DNA of 64,000 bases, from positions 923,434-987,433 of the forward strand of contig NZ_RBZV01000002.1 in the NCBI RefSeq assembly GCF_003628145.1, given 5' to 3'. This DNA is from Trinickia fusca. GTDB lineage: Bacteria; Pseudomonadota; Gammaproteobacteria; Burkholderiales; Burkholderiaceae. Shown piece after piece: positions 31,769 to 44,137 of this stretch. Position numbers and translations under genes: made by a program. Position 1 is the stretch's first letter; the number at the start of each line of letters is the position of its first letter. The notes beneath the pieces are model-generated. The model was not told the DNA's origin. It saw only the letters and a list, made by a program, of their open reading frames with translations, and did not search any database.

Positions 31769-32203
31769 TCAATCGGCAGCGAGCCACTCCAGCACGGGAA
31801 TCGTCGCCGGCAGCAGCGGCGACACCTCGGCCGGCAAGCGTTGCCAGCTGAACGCCTGCCCTTCGCGGCCATGCGGCTCACCGGTCCACTGCGTGACCTT
31901 GCAGAAATAGAGCCGCACATAGGCGTGCGGATAATCGTGCTCGAGCGTATGCCAGCGATGCGACTCGGTGACGACGATGCCGAGCTCCTCGTGCAGCTCG
32001 CGCGCGAGTGCGGCCTCCACGCTCTCGCCAGGCTCGAGCTTGCCGCCCGGAAACTCCCAATAGCCTTCGTACGGTTTGCCGGCCGGGCGCTGCGCGAGCA
32101 GATACTGGCCGTCCGGCGTAACCAGCACGCCGACGGCTACCTCGGTGACGGGCCGCTCGACTTGGGTTTCCTGCGTCGCCCGCGTGTGTTCAGTTTGCGT
32201 CAT
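31769..32203 (-). CDS. mutT: MutT-like Nudix hydrolase (8-oxo-dGTP diphosphatase type)
   Basis: A 144-residue Nudix protein. The Nudix box GGKLEPGESVEAALARELHE plus ELGI fits the consensus exactly, and EVAVGVLVTPDGQYLLAQRP is the MutT-type N-terminus. It probably cleans 8-oxo-dGTP from the nucleotide pool. The start at 32203 is 3 nt downstream of the stop of the DUF815 gene, so it is tightly coupled. It converges with yacG. Confidence 0.9.
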   Translation of the reverse strand: MTQTEHTRATQETQVERPVTEVAVGVLVTPDGQYLLAQRPAGKPYEGYWEFPGGKLEPGESVEAALARELHEELGIVVTESHRWHTLEHDYPHAYVRLYFCKVTQWTGEPHGREGQAFSWQRLPAEVSPLLPATIPVLEWLAAD

Positions 32204-32205
32204 GG

Positions 32206-33069
32206 TTATGCCTTCTTGCCCGACCAGTCGCGCGCGAATTGCCACGCGACACGCCCCGAACGCGATCCGCGCTCGAGCGCCCACACGAGTGCATCGCCGC
32301 GCGCCTGCTCGATATCGGCATCGTTGCAGCCGAAATGGCGCAGCCAATGTGCGACGATCGTCAGGTAGTCGTTTTGTTTGAACGGATAGAAGCTGACCCA
32401 AAGGCCGAAACGCTCGGACAGCGAGATTTTCTCCTCGACGACTTCACCGGGATGAATCTCGCCGTCGGGCATGTGCTTGTACGTCTCGTTGTCGCTCATG
32501 TACTCGGGCAGCAGATGGCGGCGGTTCGACGTGGCATAGATGAGCACGTTGTCCGACTGCGCCGACACCGAGCCGTCGAGCGCGACTTTGAGCGCCTTGT
32601 AACCCGATTCGCCCTCTTCGAACGACAAGTCGTCGCAGAAGACGATGAAGCGCTCGGGGCGGGAAGCGATGAGCTCGGTGATGTCGCCGAGGTCGTGCAG
32701 ATCATCCTTGTCGACTTCGATGAGGCGCAGCCCTTGCGCCGCGTACGCGTTCAGGCATGCCTTGATCAGCGATGACTTGCCCGTACCGCGCGCCCCCGTG
32801 AGCAGCACATTGTTGGCCGGCTGCTTGTTCACGAACTGACGCGTGTTCTGCTCGATCAGCGCCTTTTGGCGATCGATGTTTTGCAGATCGGCGAGCGAGA
32901 TCGGCGAGATGGCGTTGACCGGCTGCAGATAGCCGTGCCCCTGGCGCTTGCGCCAGCGAAATGCCATGGCCGCGGACCAGTCTACTTGCGGGGCGGCCGG
33001 CGGCAGCATCGCTTCGAGGCGGCCGAGCAATTGCTCGGCACGGTTCAGAAAGAGTTCGAGTTTGTCCAT
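32206..33069 (-). CDS. DUF815-family AAA-type ATPase
   Basis: A 287-residue ATPase starting MDKLELFLNRAEQLLGRLE. It has Walker A LLTGARGTGKSSLIKAC, Walker B FIVFCDDLSFEEGES, and a sensor-like NVLIYATSNRRHLLP. DUF815 proteins are widespread between secA-argJ and mutT in betaproteobacteria, with no defined role. A TTG two codons upstream is also possible as the start. Confidence 0.85.
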   Translation of the reverse strand: MDKLELFLNRAEQLLGRLEAMLPPAAPQVDWSAAMAFRWRKRQGHGYLQPVNAISPISLADLQNIDRQKALIEQNTRQFVNKQPANNVLLTGARGTGKSSLIKACLNAYAAQGLRLIEVDKDDLHDLGDITELIASRPERFIVFCDDLSFEEGESGYKALKVALDGSVSAQSDNVLIYATSNRRHLLPEYMSDNETYKHMPDGEIHPGEVVEEKISLSERFGLWVSFYPFKQNDYLTIVAHWLRHFGCNDADIEQARGDALVWALERGSRSGRVAWQFARDWSGKKA

Positions 33070-33093
33070 GTGCAAAAAACACGCACGACGCCC

Positions 33094-33118
33094 ACGGCAA
33101 AAAGCCCGGAGCCGGACT
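33094..33118 (-). terminator. Probable weak terminator after argJ
   Basis: On the minus strand agtccg/cgggct (with a U-G pair) is followed by TTTTT (complement of A33099-33103). It lies about 22 nt after the argJ stop. Confidence 0.5.
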
Positions 33119-33139
33119 CTCGCGCGACGCGATGCTGTT

Positions 33140-34369
33140 TCAGGAACGGTAATCGGCGTTGATGCTGACGTAGTCGTGCGACAGATCGCAGGTCCAGATC
33201 GTCGCCTGGGCGGCGCCGCGGCCCAGCAGCACGCGGATCGTGATTTCGCTTTGCTTCATCACGCGCTGACCGTCCTCCTCGCGGTAGTCGGGATGGCGAC
33301 CACCCGCTTTGGCGACGTGCACATCGTCGAGGTATAGATCGATCTTCGCAACGTCGAGGTCAGCGACACCAGCATAACCGATTGCGGCCAGAATGCGTCC
33401 CAGATTGGGATCGGACGCGTAAAAGGCCGTCTTCACGAGCGGCGAGTGGCCGATCGCATAGGCGATCTGGCGGCATTCGGCCGCGCTCGTGCCGCCCTCG
33501 ACCTGCACCGTCATGAACTTCGTCGCCCCTTCGCCGTCGCGGATGATCAGCTGTGCGAGCGACTGCGCCACCTCGGTCACGGCCTCGCGCAGCGCCGCAT
33601 AGGCTGCCGAGTCGGTCGAGGTGATCGCCGGCAGGCTCGCCTTGCCCGAGGCAATCAGAATGAACGAGTCGTTCGTCGACGTATCGCCATCGATCGTAAT
33701 GCAGTTGAACGAACGATCGGCGACCTCCTTCACGAGCGTGTCGAGCACCGGCTGCGAGACGGCAGCGTCGAACGCGAGGAAGCCGAGCATCGTCGCCATG
33801 TTCGGCTTGATCATGCCCGCACCCTTGCTGATGCCGGTCAGCGTGACGGTGTGACCGTCGATCGTGACTTGGCGCGAGGCCGCTTTCGGCAGCGTGTCGG
33901 TCGTCATGATCGCCTGCGCGGCTTCGAACCAGTGCGCAGCGCCCTGGTTCGCGAGCGCCGCCGGCAGGCCGGCCTTCAGGCGATCGATCGGCAGCGGCTC
34001 CAGAATCACGCCGGTCGAGAACGGCAGCACCTGCTCGGGCGCAATACCCGCCAGACGGGCAAGCTCGGCGCAGGTTTCGCGCGCGTGCAGCATGCCGGGC
34101 TCGCCGGTGCCCGCGTTAGCGTTGCCGGTGTTCACGACGAGCGCCCGGATGCCCTTGCTCGCCACCAAATGCTCGCGGCAGACCGTCACGGGTGCTGCAC
34201 AGAAGCGGTTCGCCGTGAACACGCCCGCGACGCTCGCGCCTTCGTCGATCGACACGACGAGCACGTCCTTGCGGTTCGGCTTGCGGATGTGCGCCTCGGC
34301 CCATCCCAGCGTGACGCCGGCGACGGGATGAAGTTGTGCGGGATCGATCGAGGGAAAGTTGACAGCCAT
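33140..34369 (-). CDS. argJ: Bifunctional glutamate N-acetyltransferase/ornithine acetyltransferase
   Basis: A 409-residue ArgJ that recycles the acetyl group in arginine synthesis. The autocleavage site lies in the segment [20 protein letters not shown], where the conserved Thr of MATML becomes the N-terminal nucleophile of the beta chain. [15 protein letters not shown] is another signature. The start at 34369 ([16 protein letters not shown]) is chosen over an in-frame start at 34450 that would fall in the secA terminator. Downstream of secA. Confidence 0.95.
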   Translation of the reverse strand: MAVNFPSIDPAQLHPVAGVTLGWAEAHIRKPNRKDVLVVSIDEGASVAGVFTANRFCAAPVTVCREHLVASKGIRALVVNTGNANAGTGEPGMLHARETCAELARLAGIAPEQVLPFSTGVILEPLPIDRLKAGLPAALANQGAAHWFEAAQAIMTTDTLPKAASRQVTIDGHTVTLTGISKGAGMIKPNMATMLGFLAFDAAVSQPVLDTLVKEVADRSFNCITIDGDTSTNDSFILIASGKASLPAITSTDSAAYAALREAVTEVAQSLAQLIIRDGEGATKFMTVQVEGGTSAAECRQIAYAIGHSPLVKTAFYASDPNLGRILAAIGYAGVADLDVAKIDLYLDDVHVAKAGGRHPDYREEDGQRVMKQSEITIRVLLGRGAAQATIWTCDLSHDYVSINADYRS

Positions 34370-34448
34370 GATCCGGAACCTATCGAAGACATGAAATGCC
34401 GGCCTGGCGATGGCAAGACCGGCATCGAAGGCGCGATTACCGCGGTCC

Positions 34449-34478
34449 AAATAAAACGGCGCGCATTATGCGCGCCGT
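34449..34478 (-). terminator. Intrinsic terminator of secA
   Basis: acggcgcgca/tgcgcgccgt (34456-34465 with 34469-34478), loop of three, followed on the minus strand by TTTTATTT. It lies 8 nt after the secA stop. Confidence 0.8.
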
Positions 34479-34486
34479 CTACTACC

Positions 34487-37303
<2,817 letters not shown>

Positions 37304-37590
37304 CGGATCGGGGTTGCGTCGCGGCTTCGGTCGGTTTCGCACGCGGGGTACGCCCGCGGGGTGTACCCGGACTCGGAAGGCCTCGGCGGCTTATTCCATG
37401 AGTGAATTCGAATCGCGCATTTTAGCACGCGAGCTTTAACGTACCGTGTCGCCTACCAGTGCAATGCGACGCAGGGCGAGCGACGCCGCGGCGCACATCG
37501 CGAGGGATATGCCCCCGCACGCGCCCCAGCGCCGCGGTTACAATGCCGGCATTGGCCGCGCACCGCCTCGCGGGCGCTACTTTCCCTCAT

Positions 37591-38076
37591 ATGAGTCGCT
37601 TTTCGTCGTTTTCCAAGCCTTTCCGGCCGCCCAAACCGCAGCCCGTCGCCGAAGTACTGGGCCGCACGGATGTCTTTGCCGCGCTGCGCGCCGGTGTCGA
37701 ACAGACGGCCGCGCTCCAGCGCGATCTCGCCGAACTGCTGCCCGACTACCTCGCCACCAGCGTCGAGCCCGGCTTGCTCAAGGACGGCTCGCTGGCGCTA
37801 TTCACGGCGCATAGTGCGCTGGCCGCCCGCCTGCGGCACCTCGAGCCGCGCCTGCTCGCCGACTTGCAGCAGCGCGGCTGGAGCGTGCGCGCCTTGAGCG
37901 TGAAGGTCCGGCCGCGTCCCGCCAAGGAGCCTGACCCCGTGAAGCAAGCACGCATGACGCCGGCTGGCGCCGAAGCGCTGCACTCGCTCAGTGAAACGCT
38001 CGCCCCTTCGCCGCTTCAGGCGGCACTCGCGCGCATGGCCGCGCGTCACCGGCCGGGCGGCAGCGAAAAAAAATGA
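37591..38076 (+). CDS. DciA-like (DUF721) protein
   Basis: A 161-residue DUF721 protein. The domain spans about residues 15-115 (VLGRTDVFAALRAGVEQTA, YLATSVEPGLLKDGSLALF, LRHLEPRLLADLQQRGW) and is followed by a basic, flexible tail ending in GSEKK. DciA loads the replicative helicase in bacteria lacking DnaC, and other DUF721 members are uncharacterised. Its neighbourhood (between secA and lpxC) is common in proteobacteria. Its TGA stop sits inside the following terminator hairpin. Confidence 0.82.
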   Translation: MSRFSSFSKPFRPPKPQPVAEVLGRTDVFAALRAGVEQTAALQRDLAELLPDYLATSVEPGLLKDGSLALFTAHSALAARLRHLEPRLLADLQQRGWSVRALSVKVRPRPAKEPDPVKQARMTPAGAEALHSLSETLAPSPLQAALARMAARHRPGGSEKK

Positions 38077-38099
38077 GCGGCGCAAGCGCCGCTCATTTT
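38070..38099. terminator. Bidirectional intrinsic terminator overlapping the dciA-like stop
   Basis: aaaatgagcggcgc (38070-38083) and gcgccgctcatttt (38086-38099) form a 14-bp stem with a 2-nt loop as drawn. The TGA stop is at 38074-38076, within the stem. T runs on both strands serve dciA (+) and lpxC (-). Confidence 0.92.
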
Positions 38100-38146
38100 C
38101 GGATGCGCCGGCTGGCGGCGCATCGTTCGAATACCTACCTGGTTCG

Positions 38147-39064
38147 TCAGGCGAATGCCGTCTGCGTGTCGTAGCCGAAGCCACGCGGCGCCTTCTGCGC
38201 GTCGTCGAAGCTGACGATCTCGTAGGCGTCTTCATGCGCGAGCAATTCGCGCAGCAGGGCATTGTTGAGACCATGCCCCGACTTGTAAGCCGTGTACAAC
38301 GCGAGCAGCGGCGCGCCGACGACGTAGAGATCGCCGATCGCATCGAGCATCTTGTGCTTCACGAACTCGTCGTCGTAACGCAGCCCGTCGTTGTTGAGGA
38401 TGCGGTACTCGTCGAGCACGATCGCATTGTCCATGCTGCCGCCGCGCGCGAGGCCGAGCTCGCGCATCATCTCGACTTCATGCGCGAAGCCGAACGTACG
38501 CGCACGGGCGATCTCACGCACGTACGACGTCGTCGCGAAATCGACTTCGAGCGCCTGGCCGGTCTTGTTGACGGCGGGGTGGCTAAAGTCGATCGTGAAC
38601 TTGAGTTTGAAGCCGAAGTACGGCTCGAGGCGCACGAACTTGTCGCCATCGCGCACTTCGACCGGCTTCGTGACCTTGAGGAACTTCTTCGGAGCGTTTT
38701 GCTCTTCGATCCCGGCCGACTGGATCAGGAACACGAACGACGCTGCGCTGCCGTCCATGATGGGGATTTCCTCGGCCGTGACGTCGACGTACAGATTGTC
38801 GATGCCGAGACCTGCGCACGCCGACATCAAGTGCTCGACCGTCGAGACGCGCACACCATCCTTCTGCAGCACCGAAGCAAGACGCGTATCGCCAATCGAC
38901 AATGCCGAAGCCGGGATGTCGACGGGCGTCGGCAGATCGACGCGCGAAAACACGATGCCCGTGTTCGCTTGCGCGGGACGTAGCGTCAGCTCGACCTTGC
39001 GCCCGGAGTGCAGGCCGATGCCGACCGTCTTGACGATCGATTTGATTGTGCGTTGCTTCAGCAT
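38147..39064 (-). CDS. lpxC: UDP-3-O-acyl-N-acetylglucosamine deacetylase
   Basis: A 305-residue zinc deacetylase, the committed step of lipid A synthesis. Zinc-ligand segments are [14 protein letters not shown] (His) and [12 protein letters not shown] (His and Asp), and the catalytic-histidine region is [11 protein letters not shown]. The N-terminus [21 protein letters not shown] is standard. It lies at the end of the dcw region but has its own -10 element upstream and is separated from ftsZ by about 785 bp. Confidence 0.97.
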   Translation of the reverse strand: MLKQRTIKSIVKTVGIGLHSGRKVELTLRPAQANTGIVFSRVDLPTPVDIPASALSIGDTRLASVLQKDGVRVSTVEHLMSACAGLGIDNLYVDVTAEEIPIMDGSAASFVFLIQSAGIEEQNAPKKFLKVTKPVEVRDGDKFVRLEPYFGFKLKFTIDFSHPAVNKTGQALEVDFATTSYVREIARARTFGFAHEVEMMRELGLARGGSMDNAIVLDEYRILNNDGLRYDDEFVKHKMLDAIGDLYVVGAPLLALYTAYKSGHGLNNALLRELLAHEDAYEIVSFDDAQKAPRGFGYDTQTAFA

Positions 39065-39074
39065 AGTGTCGGAT

Positions 39075-39122
39075 CGATTGAAAAACTCAATCGGAATTTT
39101 TTATTCCATAGACGATATTATA
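39075..39122 (-). promoter_or_regulatory. lpxC promoter -10 and structured leader
   Basis: On the minus strand a perfect TATAAT (39117-39122) lies 52 nt before the lpxC start with no good -35. The leader contains two adjacent inverted repeats: ggaat/attcc (39093-39107) and cgattga/tcaatcg (39075-39093). Confidence 0.5.
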
Positions 39123-39186
39123 CCGCATTCGTCAGAGCCTGTCGTCGCGACGGACGTATCAATCTGTTTCCTCTGTTTACATTGAC

Positions 39187-39237
39187 AAAAGAAACCGGGC
39201 CGGCACCGGAAGGGAGGCGTTTCCGGTTGCCGGCCCG
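39187..39237 (-). terminator. Strong hairpin with T-rich tail on the ftsZ side of lpxC
   Basis: A 16-bp stem with one bulge pairs 39196-39211 with 39221-39237 (cgggccgg... with ...ccggcccg). On the minus strand it is followed by tttcttttg. It probably ends transcripts coming from ftsZ, about 610 nt after its stop. Confidence 0.7.
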
Positions 39238-39240
39238 TAA

Positions 39241-39849
39241 CAAGACCGCCACAAAAATCAAAGCGGCCGTTGCCCGTGCGCAACGCCGAAGCGTTTCGCA
39301 CCAGGGGCGATTGCTGAGCGCGCCTGCGCCCGCACTCCGTCGTCGACTTCGGATTGGCCGAACCCGCTCGAAACCCGGTGTCTTGACCACGCCGGTTTCG
39401 AACGCGCTTTCGCGTAACGCGCACACTGCCGCGTCGCGCGCCGGCTCATCCTGCCTTCACGGCGAGCGTTGCTGCGCTGGCCTCTACAGCCCAGGCGGCG
39501 ACCGAGCACCGCGTGTCATGCGCATCGTGCCCGCGACGCGCCGACCGCGTTCCCGACGAACTTAACGCGCCAACCGCGCGCGCCTCGTTATCGGCTCGCT
39601 CGCTGCCATGCCCGTCTGTCGCACACCGTGCCGCCCGCGTGCGCGCGCCGGTTCGCACCGGCTCGTGCCGCGGCGCCCAAGCGTGCGCGCGCCGATAACC
39701 GTCCAGCCCGCTTCGCTAACGCGCTGCGGGTGCCGGCACCGGCGACTCGTCCGACGGGACGAGGCCGCTTTGCGCCATTACCGTTGATCACGCCCGACTC
39801 TTCTTGCGCTCAAGGCGCCGATTGTCCGTGCGTCGAAAAACGACGCGCG
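39241..39849. other. Gene-less 609-bp stretch downstream of ftsZ
   Basis: No open frame here has recognisable family features on either strand; frames are Arg/Ala-rich shadows. It contains an 8-bp stem tcgaaacc/ggtttcga (39368-39401) and ends at the hairpin at 39187-39237. It could be a long ftsZ 3' UTR, a decayed gene or a non-coding RNA. Confidence 0.5.
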
Positions 39850-41055
39850 TCAGTCGGCTTGCTTGCGCAAGAACGCCGGGATGTCGTACGTGTCGACGCC
39901 CTTCTCCTGCAGCGCCTGCACGTGCGACGCAGCCGTTTCGCGCGAGTTGCGCCACACGGCCGGCGTATCGAACGAACCGTAATCGGTCGTGCTCGCATGC
40001 GTCGGCGCGCTGTAGCTGTGCTGCACGCTGACCGGCTGGTTGTCGGTGCCCGTGCGCAGCAGCGTCATCGGCGCCGATTGCTGCTTCTTCGCCGCGGTGA
40101 CGGCCGTACGGCCCAGACCCGTTGCAACCACGGTCACGCGCAGCGCGTCGCCCATCGCGTCGTCGTACACGGCGCCGAAGATGACGGTCGCGTCTTCCGC
40201 AGCGTAGCTCTTGATCGTGTTCATCACTTCGCGCGTTTCCGACAGACGCAGCGAACGGCTCGACGTGATGTTCACGAGCACGCCGCGCGCGCCCGACAGA
40301 TCGACACCTTCGAGCAGCGGGCTCGCCACGGCCTGCTCGGCCGCCAGACGCGCGCGATCGACGCCGGCCACGGTGGCCGTGCCCATCATCGCCTTGCCCT
40401 GCTCACCCATCACCGTCTTCACGTCTTCAAAGTCGACGTTCACGAGACCGTCGACGTTGATGATTTCGGCGATGCCGGCAACTGCGTTGTTCAGAACGTC
40501 GTCCGCGCACTGGAAGCACTTGTCCATCTCGGCGTCATCGCCCATCACCTCGAACAGCTTGTCGTTCAGGACGACGATCAGCGAGTCGACGTGATCCTCC
40601 AGTTGCTGCGAACCGGCTTCTGCCACACGCATGCGCTTGCCGCCTTCGAATTCGAAAGGCTTGCTCACGACGCCGACGGTCAGGATGCCCATTTCCTTCG
40701 CGATCTGGGCCACGACCGGCGCAGCACCCGTGCCGGTGCCGCCACCCATGCCTGCGGTGATGAACACCATATGTGCACCGCGCAGTGCATCGGCGATGCG
40801 CTCACGCGCTTCTTCCGCCGCGGCACGACCCATCTCGGGCTTCGCGCCGGCACCGAGGCCGGTGTTGCCGAGCTGAATCACGTGCGTTGCGCGCGCACGC
40901 GACAGCGCTTGCGCGTCGGTGTTCATGACGACGAAATCGACGCCCTGCACACCCTTGTTGATCATGTGCTGCACGGCATTGCCGCCAGCACCACCAACGC
41001 CTACCACCTTGATGATGGTGCCGTTGGTTTCCGTTTCCAGCATCTGGAATTCCAT
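39850..41055 (-). CDS. ftsZ: Cell division tubulin homologue FtsZ
   Basis: A 401-residue GTPase that forms the Z ring. Tubulin signature GGGTGTGAAPVVAQ and N-terminal VVGVGGAGGNAVQHM are present. A variable linker (about 320-385) leads to the conserved C-terminal peptide YDIPAFLRKQAD, which binds FtsA and ZipA. The start MEFQMLETETNG at 41055 is chosen; an in-frame ATG at 41124 adds an atypical extension. It is 112 bp after ftsA, enough for a leader or an internal promoter. Confidence 0.98.
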   Translation of the reverse strand: MEFQMLETETNGTIIKVVGVGGAGGNAVQHMINKGVQGVDFVVMNTDAQALSRARATHVIQLGNTGLGAGAKPEMGRAAAEEARERIADALRGAHMVFITAGMGGGTGTGAAPVVAQIAKEMGILTVGVVSKPFEFEGGKRMRVAEAGSQQLEDHVDSLIVVLNDKLFEVMGDDAEMDKCFQCADDVLNNAVAGIAEIINVDGLVNVDFEDVKTVMGEQGKAMMGTATVAGVDRARLAAEQAVASPLLEGVDLSGARGVLVNITSSRSLRLSETREVMNTIKSYAAEDATVIFGAVYDDAMGDALRVTVVATGLGRTAVTAAKKQQSAPMTLLRTGTDNQPVSVQHSYSAPTHASTTDYGSFDTPAVWRNSRETAASHVQALQEKGVDTYDIPAFLRKQAD

Positions 41056-41167
41056 ATTGCCTCCGTCAAGAGAAAAATCCTGCTCATCGGCCGTTATTCG
41101 ACGGGGAATCGGGCCATCCCCCATCGCGCGCGAGCCGCCGGCACCCGCGCTTTGTCTGCAATCATCG

Positions 41168-42400
41168 TCAGAAGTTGCCGAGGAACCAGTCCTTCATGCG
41201 CGAGAAGACCTGCCCCATCGAACCCGACTGCACCGCCACCTTGCGACCGCGCATGCGTTGCGACGAACCCTCGACGAGCAGCCCCATCGCCGTCGAATAG
41301 CGCGGATTGCGCACGACGTCGGCGAGTCCGCCCGCGTACTCCGGCGCGCCGATGCGCACCGGCTTCAAGAAAATGTCCTCGCCGAGCTCGACCATGCCCG
41401 GCATCATCGATGCGCCGCCGGTCAGCACGATGCCCGAGCTCAGCAGCTCCTCGTAGCCCGACTCGCGCACGACTTGATGCACGAGCGAGAACAGCTCTTC
41501 GACACGCGGCTCGATGACCGCCGCCAGCGCCTGGCGCGACAGCGTGCGCGGCCCGCGCTCGCCGAGTCCGGGCACTTCGATCATCTCGTCGGGATCGGCC
41601 AACGCCTGTTTGGCGATGCCGTAACTGACCTTGATGTCCTCGGCGTCGGGCGTCGGCGTGCGCAGCGCCATCGCGATGTCGCTCGTGATCTGGTCGCCTG
41701 CGATCGGAATCACGGCCGTGTGGCGAATCGCGCCTTCGCTGAAGATCGCGATGTCGGTCGTACCGCCGCCGATATCGACCAGCACGACGCCGAGTTCCTT
41801 CTCGTCTTCCGTCAGCACCGCGAGCGACGACGCAAGCGGTTGCAGGATCAAATCGTTGACCTCGAGCCCGCAGCGTCGCACGCACTTGACGATGTTCTGC
41901 GCGGCCGAGACGGCGCCCGTGACGATGTGCACCTTCACCTCGAGGCGGATGCCGCTCATGCCGATCGGCTCGCGCACGTCCTCCTGCCCGTCGATGATGA
42001 ATTCCTGCGTGAGGATGTGCAGCACCTGCTGATCGGTCGGGATGTTGATGGCCTTGGCCGTCTCGATCACGCGGGCCACATCGGCCTGCGTCACTTCCTT
42101 GTCCTTGATCGCGACCATCCCGCTCGAATTGAAGCTGCGGATATGACTGCCCGCGATGCCCGTGAAGACATTCGTGATCTTGCAGTCGGCCATCAGCTCG
42201 GCCTCTTCGAGCGCGCGCTGAATCGATTGGACGGTGGCCTCGATGTTCACCACCACGCCCTTCTTGAGCCCCTTCGATTCGCTTTGCCCGAGCCCGATCA
42301 CCTCGTAATGGCCTTCGCCCCTCAACTCGGCGACGATGGCCACGACCTTGGCCGTGCCAATGTCGAGAGCAACCAGCAGGTCCTTGTAGTCTTTACTCAT
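41168..42400 (-). CDS. ftsA: Cell division actin homologue FtsA
   Basis: A 410-residue actin-fold ATPase that tethers FtsZ to the membrane. ALDIGTAKVVAIVAEL is phosphate-1, VDIGGGTTDIAIFSEG is phosphate-2, and GIVLTGGASMMPGMVEL is the adenosine motif. The amphipathic C-terminus ends FSRMKDWFLGNF. The start at 42400 (MSKDYKDLLV) matches the family. 28 bp after ftsQ. Confidence 0.97.
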   Translation of the reverse strand: MSKDYKDLLVALDIGTAKVVAIVAELRGEGHYEVIGLGQSESKGLKKGVVVNIEATVQSIQRALEEAELMADCKITNVFTGIAGSHIRSFNSSGMVAIKDKEVTQADVARVIETAKAINIPTDQQVLHILTQEFIIDGQEDVREPIGMSGIRLEVKVHIVTGAVSAAQNIVKCVRRCGLEVNDLILQPLASSLAVLTEDEKELGVVLVDIGGGTTDIAIFSEGAIRHTAVIPIAGDQITSDIAMALRTPTPDAEDIKVSYGIAKQALADPDEMIEVPGLGERGPRTLSRQALAAVIEPRVEELFSLVHQVVRESGYEELLSSGIVLTGGASMMPGMVELGEDIFLKPVRIGAPEYAGGLADVVRNPRYSTAMGLLVEGSSQRMRGRKVAVQSGSMGQVFSRMKDWFLGNF

Positions 42401-42428
42401 AGCGTGCTCATTGCGTGTGATCTCTTTA

Positions 42429-43181
42429 TTACTTCGCCGCTTTGCCGGCATCCCCGATGAATCGCATTCCCGCTGCACGAATCGCAAAGCCGTTCGGATA
42501 GCGCAAGTCCGCGTATTCGATGTCCTTTCCCCAACGCCCGGTCACGGCCGTCCATGCCGCCGTGAGTCGCTTGCTGCGCTCGGCGAGCGTGGTCGGATTG
42601 CGTTCCCGGCCGTATTCGATCTGCGTGCCGTTCGACAGTTTCACGGTCCACGCATAGCGCGGCGACAACGTCACCTCGTCGGGTTCCGCCCCGAGCGGCG
42701 CGAGCCACTTCTTGAAGTCGACATAGCGCGCGACGACTTCCTTGGCCGTCCCGTTCGGGCCGTCGAACGCGGGCAGCGTCTGCTCGAGCTCGCCCTGATT
42801 CGCCGTGAACAACTCGCCGTCGACGCTCACGAGCTGATCGCTGCCCCAGGTTCCGAGCGGCTTGTACTCCTCGAGCGTGATCGCGAGCGCATTCGGCCAC
42901 ACGCGGCGCACGCTCGCGCGGCGCACCCACGGCATCTGCTCGAACTGCTGACGGGCCGCGTCGAGATCGACGGTGAAGAAGTTGCCCTTCAAGCGGCCGA
43001 CGACGCCCGCGCGTACCGTCGGCGTGTTGATGTGCTCCGTGTCGCCATCGATGCTGATCACGCGCAACGCGAACGCCGGGCGCTGCGTGAGCCAGTAGCC
43101 GCTCGCCGCCAGCAGCACGAGCGCCAACAGCGCATAGAGCGCATTGGCGGCGAGGTTGAGCTGGCGAACGTTGTTCCACAT
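42429..43181 (-). CDS. ftsQ: Cell division protein FtsQ
   Basis: A 250-residue bitopic divisome protein. A short cytoplasmic N-terminus is followed by one helix (ALYALLALVLLAASGYWL), then a POTRA domain (FALRVISIDGDTEHINTP) and the beta domain with WVRRASVRRVWPNALAITLE. It recruits FtsB and FtsL. It starts 10 bp after ddl stops. Confidence 0.94.
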   Translation of the reverse strand: MWNNVRQLNLAANALYALLALVLLAASGYWLTQRPAFALRVISIDGDTEHINTPTVRAGVVGRLKGNFFTVDLDAARQQFEQMPWVRRASVRRVWPNALAITLEEYKPLGTWGSDQLVSVDGELFTANQGELEQTLPAFDGPNGTAKEVVARYVDFKKWLAPLGAEPDEVTLSPRYAWTVKLSNGTQIEYGRERNPTTLAERSKRLTAAWTAVTGRWGKDIEYADLRYPNGFAIRAAGMRFIGDAGKAAK

Positions 43182-43191
43182 GGCGCGCGCG

Positions 43192-44136
43192 TCAGTCCTT
43201 CAACGTCAGGGCCAGCACGGCCAGGACGAGTTCCTGGTAGCTGATGCCGACCGCGCGCGCCGCCTTCGGCGGCAACGAGTGATCGGTCATGCCCGGCGCC
43301 GTGTTGACTTCGAGGAAATAGACGTTGCCCGCCGCATCGGTCATGAAGTCGACGCGGCCCCAGTCGGTGCAACCCAGCGCGTCGAACGCGCGGCGCGCGA
43401 GCACCTTCACGCGCGACTCTTCGTCGGCGGGCATCCCGCACGGGATCAGGTACTGCGTATCGTCGGCGATGTACTTGGCGTGATAGTCGTAGAACTCGCC
43501 GGCCGGCACGATGCGGATCACGGGCAAATCGAGCTGGCCCGCGATGGACGTCGTGAACTCCGCGCCGCCTTCGATGCTCTTCTCGACGATGATGATCTTG
43601 TCGTACTTCGCCGCTTCTTCGAGCGCGGCGGGCAGCGCATCGGCCGTTTTCACTTTCGTGACGGCCACGCTCGAACCTTCGATCGCGGGCTTGACGAACA
43701 GCGGCAGGCCCAGCTTCGCGACGATGCCGGGCGCGCGTGCCGCGTAGTCGTCACCGCGCATGACGGTTTCGAACGGCGGCGTCGGCACGCCCAATTGTTC
43801 CCAGATCAGCTTCGTGCGGAACTTGTCGAGGCCCAGCGCCGAGCCGAGCACGCCACTGCCCGTGTAGGCAATGCCGTAGAAGTCGAGCGCGCCCTGCAGC
43901 TGCCCGTTCTCGCCATAGCCCCCGTGCAGCGCATTGAATGCGCGTGCGAAGCCCTCGTCCTTCAGGGCCGAGAGCGGACGCTCGGACGGGTCGAACGGAT
44001 GCGCGTCGATGCCGGCTGCGAGCAGCGCCTCCGTGACGAGCCGGCCCGACTTGAGCGACACCTCGCGCTCGGCCGATTCCCCGCCGAGCAGCACCGCCAC
44101 TTTGCCGAAACGCTTCGGATCGATACTGTTGCTCAT
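43192..44136 (-). CDS. ddl: D-alanine--D-alanine ligase
   Basis: A 314-residue ATP-grasp ligase making the D-Ala-D-Ala dipeptide for peptidoglycan. [32 protein letters not shown] and [16 protein letters not shown] are DdlB signatures. It begins 1 nt after the murC stop (44138 versus 44136) and is cotranscribed in the dcw cluster. Confidence 0.96.
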   Translation of the reverse strand: MSNSIDPKRFGKVAVLLGGESAEREVSLKSGRLVTEALLAAGIDAHPFDPSERPLSALKDEGFARAFNALHGGYGENGQLQGALDFYGIAYTGSGVLGSALGLDKFRTKLIWEQLGVPTPPFETVMRGDDYAARAPGIVAKLGLPLFVKPAIEGSSVAVTKVKTADALPAALEEAAKYDKIIIVEKSIEGGAEFTTSIAGQLDLPVIRIVPAGEFYDYHAKYIADDTQYLIPCGMPADEESRVKVLARRAFDALGCTDWGRVDFMTDAAGNVYFLEVNTAPGMTDHSLPPKAARAVGISYQELVLAVLALTLKD

Positions 44137-44137
44137 T

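Noticed and set aside
39118..39426. Minus-strand frame of 102 residues between ftsZ and lpxC
   Set aside because: Runs through the strong hairpin at 39187-39237, starts without a clear Shine-Dalgarno, and shows no conserved features.
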